A stretch of 64,000 bases of DNA from Robbsia sp. KACC 23696 (GTDB taxonomy: Bacteria > Pseudomonadota > Gammaproteobacteria > Burkholderiales > Burkholderiaceae). The position numbers were made by a program, and so were the translations under genes. Position 1 is the stretch's first letter; every line of letters begins with the position of its first letter. A model generated the notes under the pieces. It was not told where the DNA came from, made no database searches, and was given only the letters and a program-made list of their open reading frames with translations. Below are positions 55,878 to 64,000 of this stretch, piece after piece. The stretch covers positions 1 to 64,000 of the forward strand of contig NZ_CP156627.1 of the NCBI RefSeq assembly GCF_039852015.1, written 5' to 3'.

Positions 55878-57941
55878 TCAAAAATCCTTGCAAAGACGCA
55901 ATGCGTCATAGATCGCTGCATGGATGTTATGCATCGAGATGCAATCGCCCACGCGGAACAGCAGAAAGCGCCCCCGGCCGAGCGGCTCGCTTAACGATGG
56001 CTGCGGTTCGGAAGCGAACAAGGCATGCACGTCGATCTGCCCGCGATTGACGGACTCGGGCTTCAACTTCCAGTACAAGGCGTCGTTGGGCGTGCTGCCG
56101 TTCTCGATGACCACCTGATCGACGGCGCGCTCCTGCAGCGCTTCGGTATATTCGTTACGCAGCACCGCGATCTTCTGGCCGTCTTCCTCGTACACCTTGT
56201 CGAGCCAAAAATTGGGCGTATGAATCACGTCCTGCGCATAGAGGCGACGATAGAAAATCGGGAATGTGGTGCCGCCCACGTCATCCGCGACCTTGACATC
56301 CGGCGTGACGATCTCGACCTGACCGCCTCGGCTCGCGATGAAATCCGCTACACCGGCACCGGCATGCGTGCTGATGCCGTCATAAACGAGCACGCGCTTT
56401 CCCGGCGCGACCTTGCCGGAGAGGATATCCCAGGCACTGACCGCGAGCCCCTCCGCCACGCCCCAGGCCGGCACCTGCTGCGTGAAAGCGCTGCCACCGG
56501 TGGCGAGGATGACGATATCGGGCTTCTCCGCCATGATCATCTTGTCGTCGGCCGCCGTCCCGAGGCGCCGATCCACGCCCAGCCGCTTCGTCTCCATATC
56601 GAACCAGCGGACGATACCGGCCATCTGCTCGCGCTGCGGCGCTTTCGCCGCCAGCAAAATCTGGCCGCCTACTTGCGCGTTTTTCTCGAAAAGCACCACG
56701 TCATGGCCGCGTGATCTGGCCACCCGCGCGGCTTCCAGCCCCGCGGGACCCGCACCCACGATCACGACCTTGCGCTTCGGGCCGGACGACGGTGCGATGA
56801 CATGAGGCATCGTCGCTTCGCGTGACGTTGCCGCGTTTTGCACGCAGAGCACGTCCTGACCGAGGTATTGTCGATCGATACAATAATTGGCGCCGACGCA
56901 TTGCTTGATTTCGTCTTCGCGACCATCGCGAATCTTGATCACCATATGCGGGTCGGCGATCTGCGCCCGCGTCATGCCGACCAGATCGATCATGCCGTTT
57001 TCAAGCAAACGCTCGGCCTGCGCGGCGTCTCGAATACTTTGGGCATGCATGACCGGCACGGACACCACGGATTTGATTCCGGCCGCCAGATGCACGAACG
57101 GCTCCGGCGGCAGCGCCATCGGCGGCATGCAATTCGCGAGCGTATTATGCGTATCCCCACCGGAGCCGATAACGCCAATGTAATCGATCAATCCCGTCTC
57201 GGACATCGCGTGCGCGATCTCTTTCAACTGCTCATGGTCGAGTCCGTCTTCGTGAAACTCGTCACCGCACATGCGCAGACCCACGCAGAAGTCGGCGCCC
57301 ACCGCTTCGCGCACGGCCAGCAACACTTCCTTGCCGAATCGCAGCCGGTTTGCAAGCGAGCCGCCCCATTCGTCGGTCCGGAAATTGGTACGCGGACTCC
57401 AGAATTGATCGATCAGATGCTGGTGCGCCGCCGAGATCTCGATACCGTCCATGCCGGCCGCTTTGACACGCTTTGCCGCCGCCGCGAAGTCGCCGATGAT
57501 GCGCTGGATTTCCTCGACCTCGATGATTTTCGCATTGCCGCGATGCACCGGCTCGCGTACGCCGGAGGGCGACATCAGATGCGGCCAGTGCTCGCCATAA
57601 TAAGATGAGCGCCGCCCCATATGCGTTGCCTGAATCATGATCTTCGCGCCGTGCCGGTGCATCGCTTCGGCGAGACGCGCCAACGGATCGACGATCTTGT
57701 CGGTCGACAGATTGACCGACTTCCACCAACCCTGCGGACTGTCGATCGAGACGGGACTGGATCCGCCGCAGATGGCCAGCCCCACGCCGCCCTTGGCTTT
57801 TTCTTCGTAATAGCGGATATACCGATCCCCAGGCAAGCCGCCGGGCTCCGCATACACCTCCGCATGCGCGGTACTGACGATCCGATTGCGCAATGTCAGC
57901 CGGTTCAGCGTCAAGGGCTTGAAAAGATGGGGATAGCGCAT
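55878..57941 (-). CDS. dgcA: Dimethylglycine dehydrogenase-type flavoenzyme
   Basis: A 687-residue protein of the trimethylamine dehydrogenase/2,4-dienoyl-CoA reductase group. An old-yellow-enzyme TIM barrel (residues about 1-340; SAAHQHLIDQFWSPRTNFRTDEWGG) is followed by a cysteine segment, then an FAD/NAD Rossmann domain (KVVIVGAGPAGLEAARVARSRGHDV). The cysteine segment reads CVGANYC and a further Cys 12 positions on: the usual second ligand (CxxC) is Ala. With DgcB it demethylates dimethylglycine to sarcosine. Located inside the operon between the small DUF-like gene and dgcB. Confidence 0.9.
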   Translation of the reverse strand: MRYPHLFKPLTLNRLTLRNRIVSTAHAEVYAEPGGLPGDRYIRYYEEKAKGGVGLAICGGSSPVSIDSPQGWWKSVNLSTDKIVDPLARLAEAMHRHGAKIMIQATHMGRRSSYYGEHWPHLMSPSGVREPVHRGNAKIIEVEEIQRIIGDFAAAAKRVKAAGMDGIEISAAHQHLIDQFWSPRTNFRTDEWGGSLANRLRFGKEVLLAVREAVGADFCVGLRMCGDEFHEDGLDHEQLKEIAHAMSETGLIDYIGVIGSGGDTHNTLANCMPPMALPPEPFVHLAAGIKSVVSVPVMHAQSIRDAAQAERLLENGMIDLVGMTRAQIADPHMVIKIRDGREDEIKQCVGANYCIDRQYLGQDVLCVQNAATSREATMPHVIAPSSGPKRKVVIVGAGPAGLEAARVARSRGHDVVLFEKNAQVGGQILLAAKAPQREQMAGIVRWFDMETKRLGVDRRLGTAADDKMIMAEKPDIVILATGGSAFTQQVPAWGVAEGLAVSAWDILSGKVAPGKRVLVYDGISTHAGAGVADFIASRGGQVEIVTPDVKVADDVGGTTFPIFYRRLYAQDVIHTPNFWLDKVYEEDGQKIAVLRNEYTEALQERAVDQVVIENGSTPNDALYWKLKPESVNRGQIDVHALFASEPQPSLSEPLGRGRFLLFRVGDCISMHNIHAAIYDALRLCKDF

Positions 57942-57998
57942 TGCTGCTCGACCTCATGAACTTCGTTTATCGGCACATCACGCAGCGATATGCCCGTG

Positions 57999-58532
57999 CT
58001 AGCCGCGCGGCGAGACGACGAACACGCAATGCCCATGGCATTCGCCGGCGCATTGGGACTCCACCGACTGCGACGCGGGCCCCCTGTTTTGCCCTTCCGC
58101 GACGGTGTCGTTGACCCAGTCCATCGCGCCCGCGAACCACCCCGCGAACATATAGCAGAGCTTGCCGCGTGCTTCCGGTTGCGCCAACACGAATGAAGAG
58201 AAATGTAGATGCACCACCGCGTGTGCACGCGTCGGATCGGATTCGACGATGGTGAACAATCCCCAACCGCGTTGCGACAAACGGTTCAAGTAGTGCGCGA
58301 ACACCGCCATGCCACTGATGCCGTGCTGCGCCGCTTCCTTGTCGCACCAGTGATAGGCCGATTTGTATCCGGCCTTGTACAGACTCTCGGCATAGACTTC
58401 CCGGCCCAACGCTTCTTCGACCGCGATATGGTTGTTCGTAAAAAAATGCCGGGGCACATACAGCATCGGCAAAGCGTCCGTCGTCCAGACACCGGTTTCG
58501 GGATCGACGTCGATTGGCAGTTGCGGTTGCAT
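57999..58532 (-). CDS. Conserved protein of the dgc operon (V4R/DUF5943-like)
   Basis: A 177-residue soluble protein without a signal peptide. I start at ATG 58532 (MQPQLPIDVDPETG); the longer frame overlaps the upstream gene. It occupies the place of the small gene between the 'dipeptidase' and dgcA in Pseudomonas gbd clusters. The C-terminus has a tight Cys/His cluster CAGECHGHC, as in V4R-type small-molecule or metal-binding domains; that assignment is tentative. Function unknown, probably accessory to dimethylglycine degradation. Confidence 0.72.
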   Translation of the reverse strand: MQPQLPIDVDPETGVWTTDALPMLYVPRHFFTNNHIAVEEALGREVYAESLYKAGYKSAYHWCDKEAAQHGISGMAVFAHYLNRLSQRGWGLFTIVESDPTRAHAVVHLHFSSFVLAQPEARGKLCYMFAGWFAGAMDWVNDTVAEGQNRGPASQSVESQCAGECHGHCVFVVSPRG

Positions 58533-58621
58533 CGCAAAAATTCCTTTTTTGGCATGAATGCTTTCGCGCACGCCCAGACCGGGCGCCGCGTGTTCGGACG
58601 GCGGAAAACCCGTTGCGCCGC

Positions 58622-59593
58622 TCAGACGGCCCAGACGTCGCCGAAGATCCGCATCCAGTTTTCGCCCATGACTTTTTTGATACGCGCCTCGCCCCAGCCG
58701 GCGCGCTGCATCGCCACCGTCAGATTCGGAAACTCGCCGATCGTGCGGATCCCTTCCGGATTGACCACCTTGCCGAATTTGGTCAGCTCGCGATACCGAC
58801 CCTTGTCGTGCGTGATCCAATCGAAGAACTCGGTCGAATAGCCTTGCGTGAAGTCCGTGCCGATGCCCACCTTGTCTTCACCGATCACATCGATGACGTA
58901 CTCGATCGCTTCCAGATAATCCTCGACCGATGCATCGATGCCCCGCTTCAGGAACGGCGCGAACATCGTCACGCCGACGAAGCCGCCCGCATCGGCGATC
59001 TCTTTCAATTGTTCGTCGCTCTTGTTGCGCGGATGTTCCTTCAAACCCGAGGGGCAGCAATGCGAATAACAAACCGGCTTCTTCGAGGCCGCAATCGCTT
59101 CCGACGACGTTTTGCCGCCCACATGCGAGAGGTCGACCATGATGCCGACCCGGTTCATTTCCTGGATTACTTCGCGACCAAAGCCGGACAGACCACCGTC
59201 GCGTTCATAACAGCCGGTGCCCACCAGATTCTGCGTGTTGTAGCAAAGCTGGACGACATTGACGCCCAGCTCCTTGAATGTCTCGATATAGCCGAGGTTG
59301 TCCTCGAAGGCGTGGGCGTTCTGGAAACCAAAGATGATGCCGGTCTTGTTCTGCGCCTTTGCCGTCAGGATGTCGGCCGTCGTCCGGACCTGCATCAGGA
59401 TGTCGCTGTAGGCGCGAATCTGCTGCTTCATCTCCGCGATGTTATCGATGGTTTTCTGAAAGCTTTCCCATACCGAGACGGTGCAGTTCACCGCCGTCAC
59501 GCCCCCTTTTCGCATATCGTCGAACACGGACTTTTCAAAGCGGGAGATATTCAGACCGTCGATGATGATGCTGTCGTCGTGCAGGGTAGACAT
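58622..59593 (-). CDS. Membrane dipeptidase (M19) family protein, degenerate metal site
   Basis: A 323-residue TIM-barrel protein of the renal dipeptidase family. The second metal site is present (VDLSHVG and CYSHCCP, each with a His), as is EHPRNKSDEQLKEIADAGGFVGV. The N-terminal zinc motif, normally HxD after IDG, reads IIIDGLNIS, and the bridging-Glu region reads FGFQNAH, so two or three ligands are replaced. It may not be a standard dipeptidase. It is the first gene of the glycine-betaine/dimethylglycine operon, as is its counterpart in Pseudomonas, where its role is also unclear. Confidence 0.85.
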   Translation of the reverse strand: MSTLHDDSIIIDGLNISRFEKSVFDDMRKGGVTAVNCTVSVWESFQKTIDNIAEMKQQIRAYSDILMQVRTTADILTAKAQNKTGIIFGFQNAHAFEDNLGYIETFKELGVNVVQLCYNTQNLVGTGCYERDGGLSGFGREVIQEMNRVGIMVDLSHVGGKTSSEAIAASKKPVCYSHCCPSGLKEHPRNKSDEQLKEIADAGGFVGVTMFAPFLKRGIDASVEDYLEAIEYVIDVIGEDKVGIGTDFTQGYSTEFFDWITHDKGRYRELTKFGKVVNPEGIRTIGEFPNLTVAMQRAGWGEARIKKVMGENWMRIFGDVWAV

Positions 59594-59871
59594 CGTGTGC
59601 TCCGCGGTGGCGTGGTCAAGTCGTGCATCTATTTTTGATGCGCCTATTCCGCGTCAATTTTCGTTTTCAGACGTGTTCTTGTCCTTTTCCGACACCGACG
59701 TCGAATTCCGGCAAGTCGCGGTTTTGGGCGCCGTGGCATGGACTCGGGATAACGGCCCGTGCGCCGTTATCCGGATTTCCCCAGGGGGCGCGTGTAAACG
59801 GCCCCCGGTGATTTTTTTCGATGGCATAGTGTGCCCAGCACGATGTAGAAGAATAATTGCCGGGACGCCCC

Positions 59872-60876
59872 ATGTCACCAGAACGCATCGCATCGCTGAC
59901 GCATTTTGCGCTGATGCCACTGCCCAATTTCACGATGATTGCGTTCGTCAACGCGATAGAAGTGCTGCGGATGGCCAACTATCTTATGGGCCGAAATATC
60001 TACCGTTGGACCGTGATCACGCCCGAGGGCGGCCCGGTCAGTGCCAGCAACGGATTGGCCGTCGACAGCATGGCGGCCGACGCGTGCGGCACGCCCGATA
60101 TGGTCTTCGTCATCGGCGGGATCGACGCGCAACGCGAGACGCGGCCGGAGCATCTCTCCACACTGCGACGCTTCTCACGGCAGGGCAGCGCGCTAGGCGG
60201 CCTCTGCACCGGCACCTATGCTTTGGCCCGCGCCGGTCTGTTAGAGGGATATGCGTGCGCCATCCATTGGGAAAATCTGTCGGCGCTGAAAGAAGAGTTC
60301 ACGCAAACCCGCTTCCTCAAGGAATTATTCGTCATCGATCGCGACCGGGTGACCTGCACCGGTGGCGTGGCGCCGCTCGATATGATGTTGCATCTGATCG
60401 CGCCGCGGGTGGGCACCGCCATCATCACGCAGATCGCGGAACAATTCATTATCGAGCACGTGCGCGATACGTCGGCCCAGCAGAAAATGCCATTGGTCGC
60501 GCGCCTGGGTTCAGCGAATAAATCGCTATTCGAAGCAATCGCCTTGATGGAAAGCAATATCGAGGAGCCGCTTTCACGCAATGCGCTGGCGAGCCTGGCC
60601 GGCATGTCGCAGCGACAACTGCAACGGCTGTTCCGGGAGCACCTTGGTGTGACGCCCACGCACTATTATCTGACGCTGCGTTTGCGTCGGGCGCGCGAGC
60701 TGCTGATGCAAACCGATATGTCGATCATGACGATCACCGTCGCCTGCGGCTTTCAATCGGCTTGCCATTTCAGCAAGTCGTATCGCGAAGCGTTCGGCAC
60801 CGCCCCCACCACGGACCGACGCCGTCAGTTGCCGAGCCTCGGCACCCTCGTCGGGGGCGTTCGCGCCGCGGCTTAG
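59872..60876 (+). CDS. gbdR: GbdR-like GlxA family transcriptional activator
   Basis: A 334-residue regulator: an N-terminal DJ-1/PfpI domain (MVFVIGGIDAQRET, then LGGLCTGTYALARAGLLEGY with the elbow Cys) and a C-terminal AraC helix-turn-helix (NALASLAGMSQRQLQRLFREHLG, then TITVACGFQSACHFSKSYREAF). ATG 59872 is used; a TTG five codons earlier is open. It is divergent from the dipeptidase-dgc-gbc operon across 278 bp, where it should bind to activate catabolism in response to glycine betaine or dimethylglycine, as GbdR does in Pseudomonas. The assignment rests on family and context. Confidence 0.85.
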   Translation: MSPERIASLTHFALMPLPNFTMIAFVNAIEVLRMANYLMGRNIYRWTVITPEGGPVSASNGLAVDSMAADACGTPDMVFVIGGIDAQRETRPEHLSTLRRFSRQGSALGGLCTGTYALARAGLLEGYACAIHWENLSALKEEFTQTRFLKELFVIDRDRVTCTGGVAPLDMMLHLIAPRVGTAIITQIAEQFIIEHVRDTSAQQKMPLVARLGSANKSLFEAIALMESNIEEPLSRNALASLAGMSQRQLQRLFREHLGVTPTHYYLTLRLRRARELLMQTDMSIMTITVACGFQSACHFSKSYREAFGTAPTTDRRRQLPSLGTLVGGVRAAA

Positions 60877-60906
60877 CGGCTATACCCGGCGCGCGTCGTT
60901 GCTGAT

Positions 60907-61557
60907 TTACGTGCGCAAAGGCGCCGCCGCATCGAGCATGATGCGCACGAAGTAATCGGCGAAACTGCGGCGAATGATCAATTCGAACGTGTCTTCGGCA
61001 GTCTGCATCAACGTAAGCGATGCTTTGAAGTAAAGGCTTTGCGCGCACTGGCCGATCGTGAAAACGCGCGGGTGCAGATCGAGCGGGCAACCGCGGGACA
61101 ACACGTCGCGCACCTGGCTGCCGCTGATATGCAGCACGGTATACCCACTGCCGACATCGGTGGCAGACGCGAAGGTCGTGCCGAATCGCGTCCGCAGCGC
61201 TTGCTCGAGCGGCGCGGCGGATGCGGCGTCGTGCGGCAGCGTCGAGCGCGCAAGCCATTCATCCGGCCCGAGCCAAAGCACATCGTGATGCGTGCCCCGC
61301 GCGACGGTATTCGGTTGCGTCGGCGGACGACAGCCGAGGATCGATTCGCTCGCCTCGACGAACACCGGATCGCGCGCATCGCCACGAATATTCACCAATT
61401 CGAGAAACGGCCGTTCGCGCAGACGGAAGACCGTCTTGTCGCGCGCCTGATCCGCGCCCAGCAATGCATCCAGCCCAACCAACGGCGACTCCTGCCACAC
61501 CCCGGCGGCCAGCGCGCGGTCGAGCACATCGGCCGTGACGTTCGACTCATTCAACAT
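60907..61557 (-). CDS. soxG: Sarcosine oxidase gamma subunit
   Basis: A 216-residue SoxG-family protein. I use ATG 61557 (MLNESNVTADV), which has AAGGAG 7 bases upstream and overlaps the soxA end. NTVARGTHHDVLWLGPDEWLAR and DVGSGYTVLHISGSQVRDVLSRGCPLDLHP are typical. It is a small stabilising subunit of heterotetrameric sarcosine oxidase. It is the last gene of a sox operon that enters the window from the right. Confidence 0.9.
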   Translation of the reverse strand: MLNESNVTADVLDRALAAGVWQESPLVGLDALLGADQARDKTVFRLRERPFLELVNIRGDARDPVFVEASESILGCRPPTQPNTVARGTHHDVLWLGPDEWLARSTLPHDAASAAPLEQALRTRFGTTFASATDVGSGYTVLHISGSQVRDVLSRGCPLDLHPRVFTIGQCAQSLYFKASLTLMQTAEDTFELIIRRSFADYFVRIMLDAAAPLRT

Positions 61558-64000
61558 GTTGCCGCGCTCCTTCACTGTCGTAAAACACCGTGCTGCTGAT
61601 CGTCGCGCTGACATTCTTGCCGTTTGCGAGCGGAATATTGACGGCGGTCCCTATCTTGTCGAGGCCGCCCTTCACCACCGCGAGCGCAATCGAACGTTTC
61701 AAGATAGGGCTGTAGTAACTGGACGTCACGTGCCCCAGCATCGGCACGATGGCGGTGGCGCCGGACATCGTCACCGGCGCGGCCGTGATTTGCGCGCCCT
61801 CGGGCAGGACCTGCTGCGAATCCGTCGTCAGTAAGCCGACCAACTGCTTGCGACCCGCCTTATTGGTATCGGATCGCGAAAGGGAACGCTTACCGATGAA
61901 GTCCTTCGACTTCGCCAGCAGACCGCCCATGCCGATATCCCCAGGGGTCATCGATCCATCGGTATCCTGGCCGACGATGATATAGCCCTTCTCGGCGCGC
62001 AATACATGCATCGTCTCGGTCCCGTACGGCGTGATGTCGTACGCCGCGCCGGCAGCCATCAGCGCTTCCCAGACCGCACGGCCCACATTGGCCGGCACGT
62101 TGATCTCGTACGCCAGCTCGCCGGAGAAGCTGATCCGCATGACGCGCGACGCCGCGCCGGCCACCGTGCCGTTGCGATAACTCATAAACGGAAACGCCGC
62201 ATTGGCAAAGTCGATATCGCTACAGACCTTCTGCAAGACCTTTCGACTATTCGGCCCAACCACCGCGAACGTGGCCCAATGATCCGTCACCGATGCCAGC
62301 CGCACCTTCAAATGCGGCCATTCGGTCTGCAGCCATCGCTCCATCCATGTCAGCACGCGCGCGGCGCCGCCCGTCGTCGTCGTCATCATGTAATGCTGCT
62401 CGGCGAGACGCACGGTGACGCCGTCGTCGAAGACCATGCCGTTCTCATCGAGCATCAGGCCATAGCGGCATTTGCCGATTTCGAGCTTGCTCCACGGATT
62501 GGTATAGACCCAGTTCAGCAACGTGGCGGCATCCGGGCCTTGGATATCGATCTTGCCGAGCGTCGAGGCGTCGAGAATGCCGACACTGCCGCGTACGGCC
62601 AGGGACTCCCGTTGAACCGCCGCATGCATCGACTCGCCATTGCGCGGGAAGTACCAGGGACGCTTCCAATTACCGACGTCCTCGAAGGCGGCGCCCGCTT
62701 CCACATGCCATTCATGCACGGCCGTTTTTCGGATCGGATCGAAGAAATCACCGTGCTCGCGACCGCTGATCGCGCCGAACGTCACCGGCGTGTAATTCGG
62801 CCGGAACGTCGTCGTGCCGGTTTCGGCAATGGTCTTTCCCAGCGCCGAGGCCAGGATCGCCATGCCGTTGATATTGCCCAGTTTGCCTTGATCGGTGCCG
62901 AAACCCATCGCCGTATAGCGCTTCACGTGTTCGACCGATTCGAAGCCTTCGCGTGCCGCGAGGAAGATGTCGGCAGCGGCCACATCGTTCTGAAAATCGA
63001 TGAATTGCTTCGGCCCACGGGTCGCCAGCGTCCGATCGCCGACCAGCCATAGGGGCAAACTTGCCGCGTCGGCACGCGCGTCCACGTGCGGCACGCGCGG
63101 GATGACGCCGTCGAAGCCCGCCGCCCGCGCTGCCGCGACACCGGCGTGCAGCGCCAAGGGCATGCTGTGCGCAAGCCTGAAATCACCGGCGCACGCGCCG
63201 ATGCTGACCTCCGGCTGAACGCTGACGCCCGGCACAAAGCACGCGGCGGCCTCATCCCATCGCGCCTTGCCGCCGGACTGGGCGAACAGATGCAGGATTG
63301 GCGACCAGCCGCCGGACATCGCGAGTAGGTCACAGTGCAGCGTGCTTTGCTGCGTTCCCAAAACGCCGCCGTTATACGGCACGATTTCGACGGCGGCGAT
63401 GCGCGTGCTCCCCCGCGCCGCCTTGACGACGCTATTGTGGCGAATCTCGATATCGCGGGCACGGCATTGTGCCGGTAGCGCGCCGCCCGACTGCGTGCCA
63501 CGCGGATCGACGACGATCACTTGTGCGCCGGCATCGCGCAAATCGAGCGCGGCTTGATACCCGTCGTCGTTGTTCGTGAACACGACGGCATTGCGTCCCG
63601 GCAACACGCCATAGCGACGGAGATAGGTCGATACCGCCGACGCCAGCATCACACCCGGCAGATCGTTGTTGCCGAATACGAGCGGACGTTCCTGCGCCCC
63701 GGTCGCCAGTACCACCCGCTTCGCGCGAATCTTCCACAGCAGCTCTCGCGACCCCTTGCGCGCGGCTAGCGGCAAATGGTCGGTCAGGCGCTGCGCCACC
63801 GTCAGGAGGTTGTGATCCTGATAACCGAAGACGGTCGAACGCGACAGGATGCGCACCTCGGGCATGGCGCGCAACGCCGCTTCGGTCGCGCCGACCCAGG
63901 CCATCGCGGGTTCGCCATCGATACGTACTGGGTGATGCAGCAAAGCGCCACCGAGTTCGGGCTGATCGTCGACCAGGATCACGCGCGCGCCGGAAGCGCC
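61547..64000 (-). CDS. soxA: Sarcosine oxidase alpha subunit (5' end beyond the window)
   Basis: About 817 codons of the C-terminal part of SoxA are visible; the frame is still open at base 64000 and the full protein is near 1000 residues. The NAD-binding region (VVLATGAQERPLVFGNNDLPGVM) is followed by a linker with TGQ-like segments (GFGTDQGKLGNINGMAI) and a C-terminal folate-binding GcvT-type domain (EWHVEAGAAFEDVGNWKRPWYFP, then GYIIVGQDTDGSMTPGDIG). The complex demethylates sarcosine to glycine, moving the carbon to THF with release of hydrogen peroxide. Completes the betaine to glycine route of this island. Confidence 0.93.
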   Translation of the reverse strand, partial: GASGARVILVDDQPELGGALLHHPVRIDGEPAMAWVGATEAALRAMPEVRILSRSTVFGYQDHNLLTVAQRLTDHLPLAARKGSRELLWKIRAKRVVLATGAQERPLVFGNNDLPGVMLASAVSTYLRRYGVLPGRNAVVFTNNDDGYQAALDLRDAGAQVIVVDPRGTQSGGALPAQCRARDIEIRHNSVVKAARGSTRIAAVEIVPYNGGVLGTQQSTLHCDLLAMSGGWSPILHLFAQSGGKARWDEAAACFVPGVSVQPEVSIGACAGDFRLAHSMPLALHAGVAAARAAGFDGVIPRVPHVDARADAASLPLWLVGDRTLATRGPKQFIDFQNDVAAADIFLAAREGFESVEHVKRYTAMGFGTDQGKLGNINGMAILASALGKTIAETGTTTFRPNYTPVTFGAISGREHGDFFDPIRKTAVHEWHVEAGAAFEDVGNWKRPWYFPRNGESMHAAVQRESLAVRGSVGILDASTLGKIDIQGPDAATLLNWVYTNPWSKLEIGKCRYGLMLDENGMVFDDGVTVRLAEQHYMMTTTTGGAARVLTWMERWLQTEWPHLKVRLASVTDHWATFAVVGPNSRKVLQKVCSDIDFANAAFPFMSYRNGTVAGAASRVMRISFSGELAYEINVPANVGRAVWEALMAAGAAYDITPYGTETMHVLRAEKGYIIVGQDTDGSMTPGDIGMGGLLAKSKDFIGKRSLSRSDTNKAGRKQLVGLLTTDSQQVLPEGAQITAAPVTMSGATAIVPMLGHVTSSYYSPILKRSIALAVVKGGLDKIGTAVNIPLANGKNVSATISSTVFYDSEGARQHVE

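Noticed and set aside
58514-59638. 374-codon plus-strand frame
   Set aside because: Antisense to the M19-family gene, which has clear family motifs.
1-64000. CRISPR arrays, tRNA or rRNA genes, insertion sequences, prophage genes
   Set aside because: I scanned for regularly spaced repeats, cloverleaf-like CCA ends, transposase motifs and terminal inverted repeats and saw none convincing.

Overview
The window is GC-rich, densely coded DNA from a Gram-negative beta-proteobacterium. The gene content fits the Burkholderiales, Burkholderiaceae in the broad sense. Pointers are a glycine-betaine catabolic cluster, several complete ABC uptake systems, an EmrAB-type tripartite pump, two chemoreceptors, and one gene behind a textbook hrpII/PIP box, which suggests a host- or plant-associated member with a type III secretion system (for example a Robbsia/Burkholderia-like organism). 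The genus is inferred, not proven. I see no rRNA, tRNA, CRISPR array or insertion sequence.

Layout. 1-4007: a PotDABC-like ABC importer operon. 4044-8546: 2-dehydropantoate 2-reductase, a phospholipase-D/cardiolipin-synthase-like protein, an alpha/beta hydrolase and a nitroreductase-type flavoprotein. 8664-10443: a divergent pair of DJ-1/PfpI proteins, one fused to an AraC helix-turn-helix. 10487-15547: an emrA-emrB-outer-membrane-factor operon with a divergent TetR gene and a near-perfect 27-bp operator palindrome between them. 15669-18005: a small unknown gene, an AT-rich gap and a chemoreceptor. 18303-21792: the most unusual block, made of an ATP-grasp ligase, an internally deleted copy of it, and a degenerate ATP-grasp domain fused to two SET domains. 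21941-23416: YeiH-type putative sulfate exporter. 23743-29153: an orphan branched-chain-amino-acid-type binding protein with a flavoprotein monooxygenase, then a three-gene polar amino-acid ABC importer. 29326-31506: a 726-residue candidate type III effector behind the hrpII/PIP box. 31577-34596: SsuABC/TauABC-like ABC operon. 34834-35193: small exported protein. 35232-37235: enolase-superfamily dehydratase with its FCD/GntR regulator and a repeated operator. 37407-43033: Dpp/Opp-type peptide ABC operon, divergent from a class II aldolase (43247-44101). 44165-46976: second chemoreceptor and a CDF metal transporter.

47150-64000 is a glycine betaine to glycine degradation island. gbcA/gbcB demethylate glycine betaine to dimethylglycine; dgcA/dgcB with an EtfAB-like pair convert dimethylglycine to sarcosine; soxA (cut by the window edge) and soxG belong to tetrameric sarcosine oxidase, which passes one-carbon units to tetrahydrofolate. 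purU (formyl-THF deformylase) can recycle the folate, an orphan ProX/OpuAC-like binding protein probably delivers the substrate, and a GbdR-like GlxA/AraC regulator is divergent from the operon. A degenerate M19 'dipeptidase' and a small cysteine-rich protein are embedded at the 5' end of the same operon.

Start codons were re-chosen where the longest open frame was not supported by a ribosome-binding site, a signal peptide or paralogue alignment. Protein names come from recognised motifs, not from any database search.
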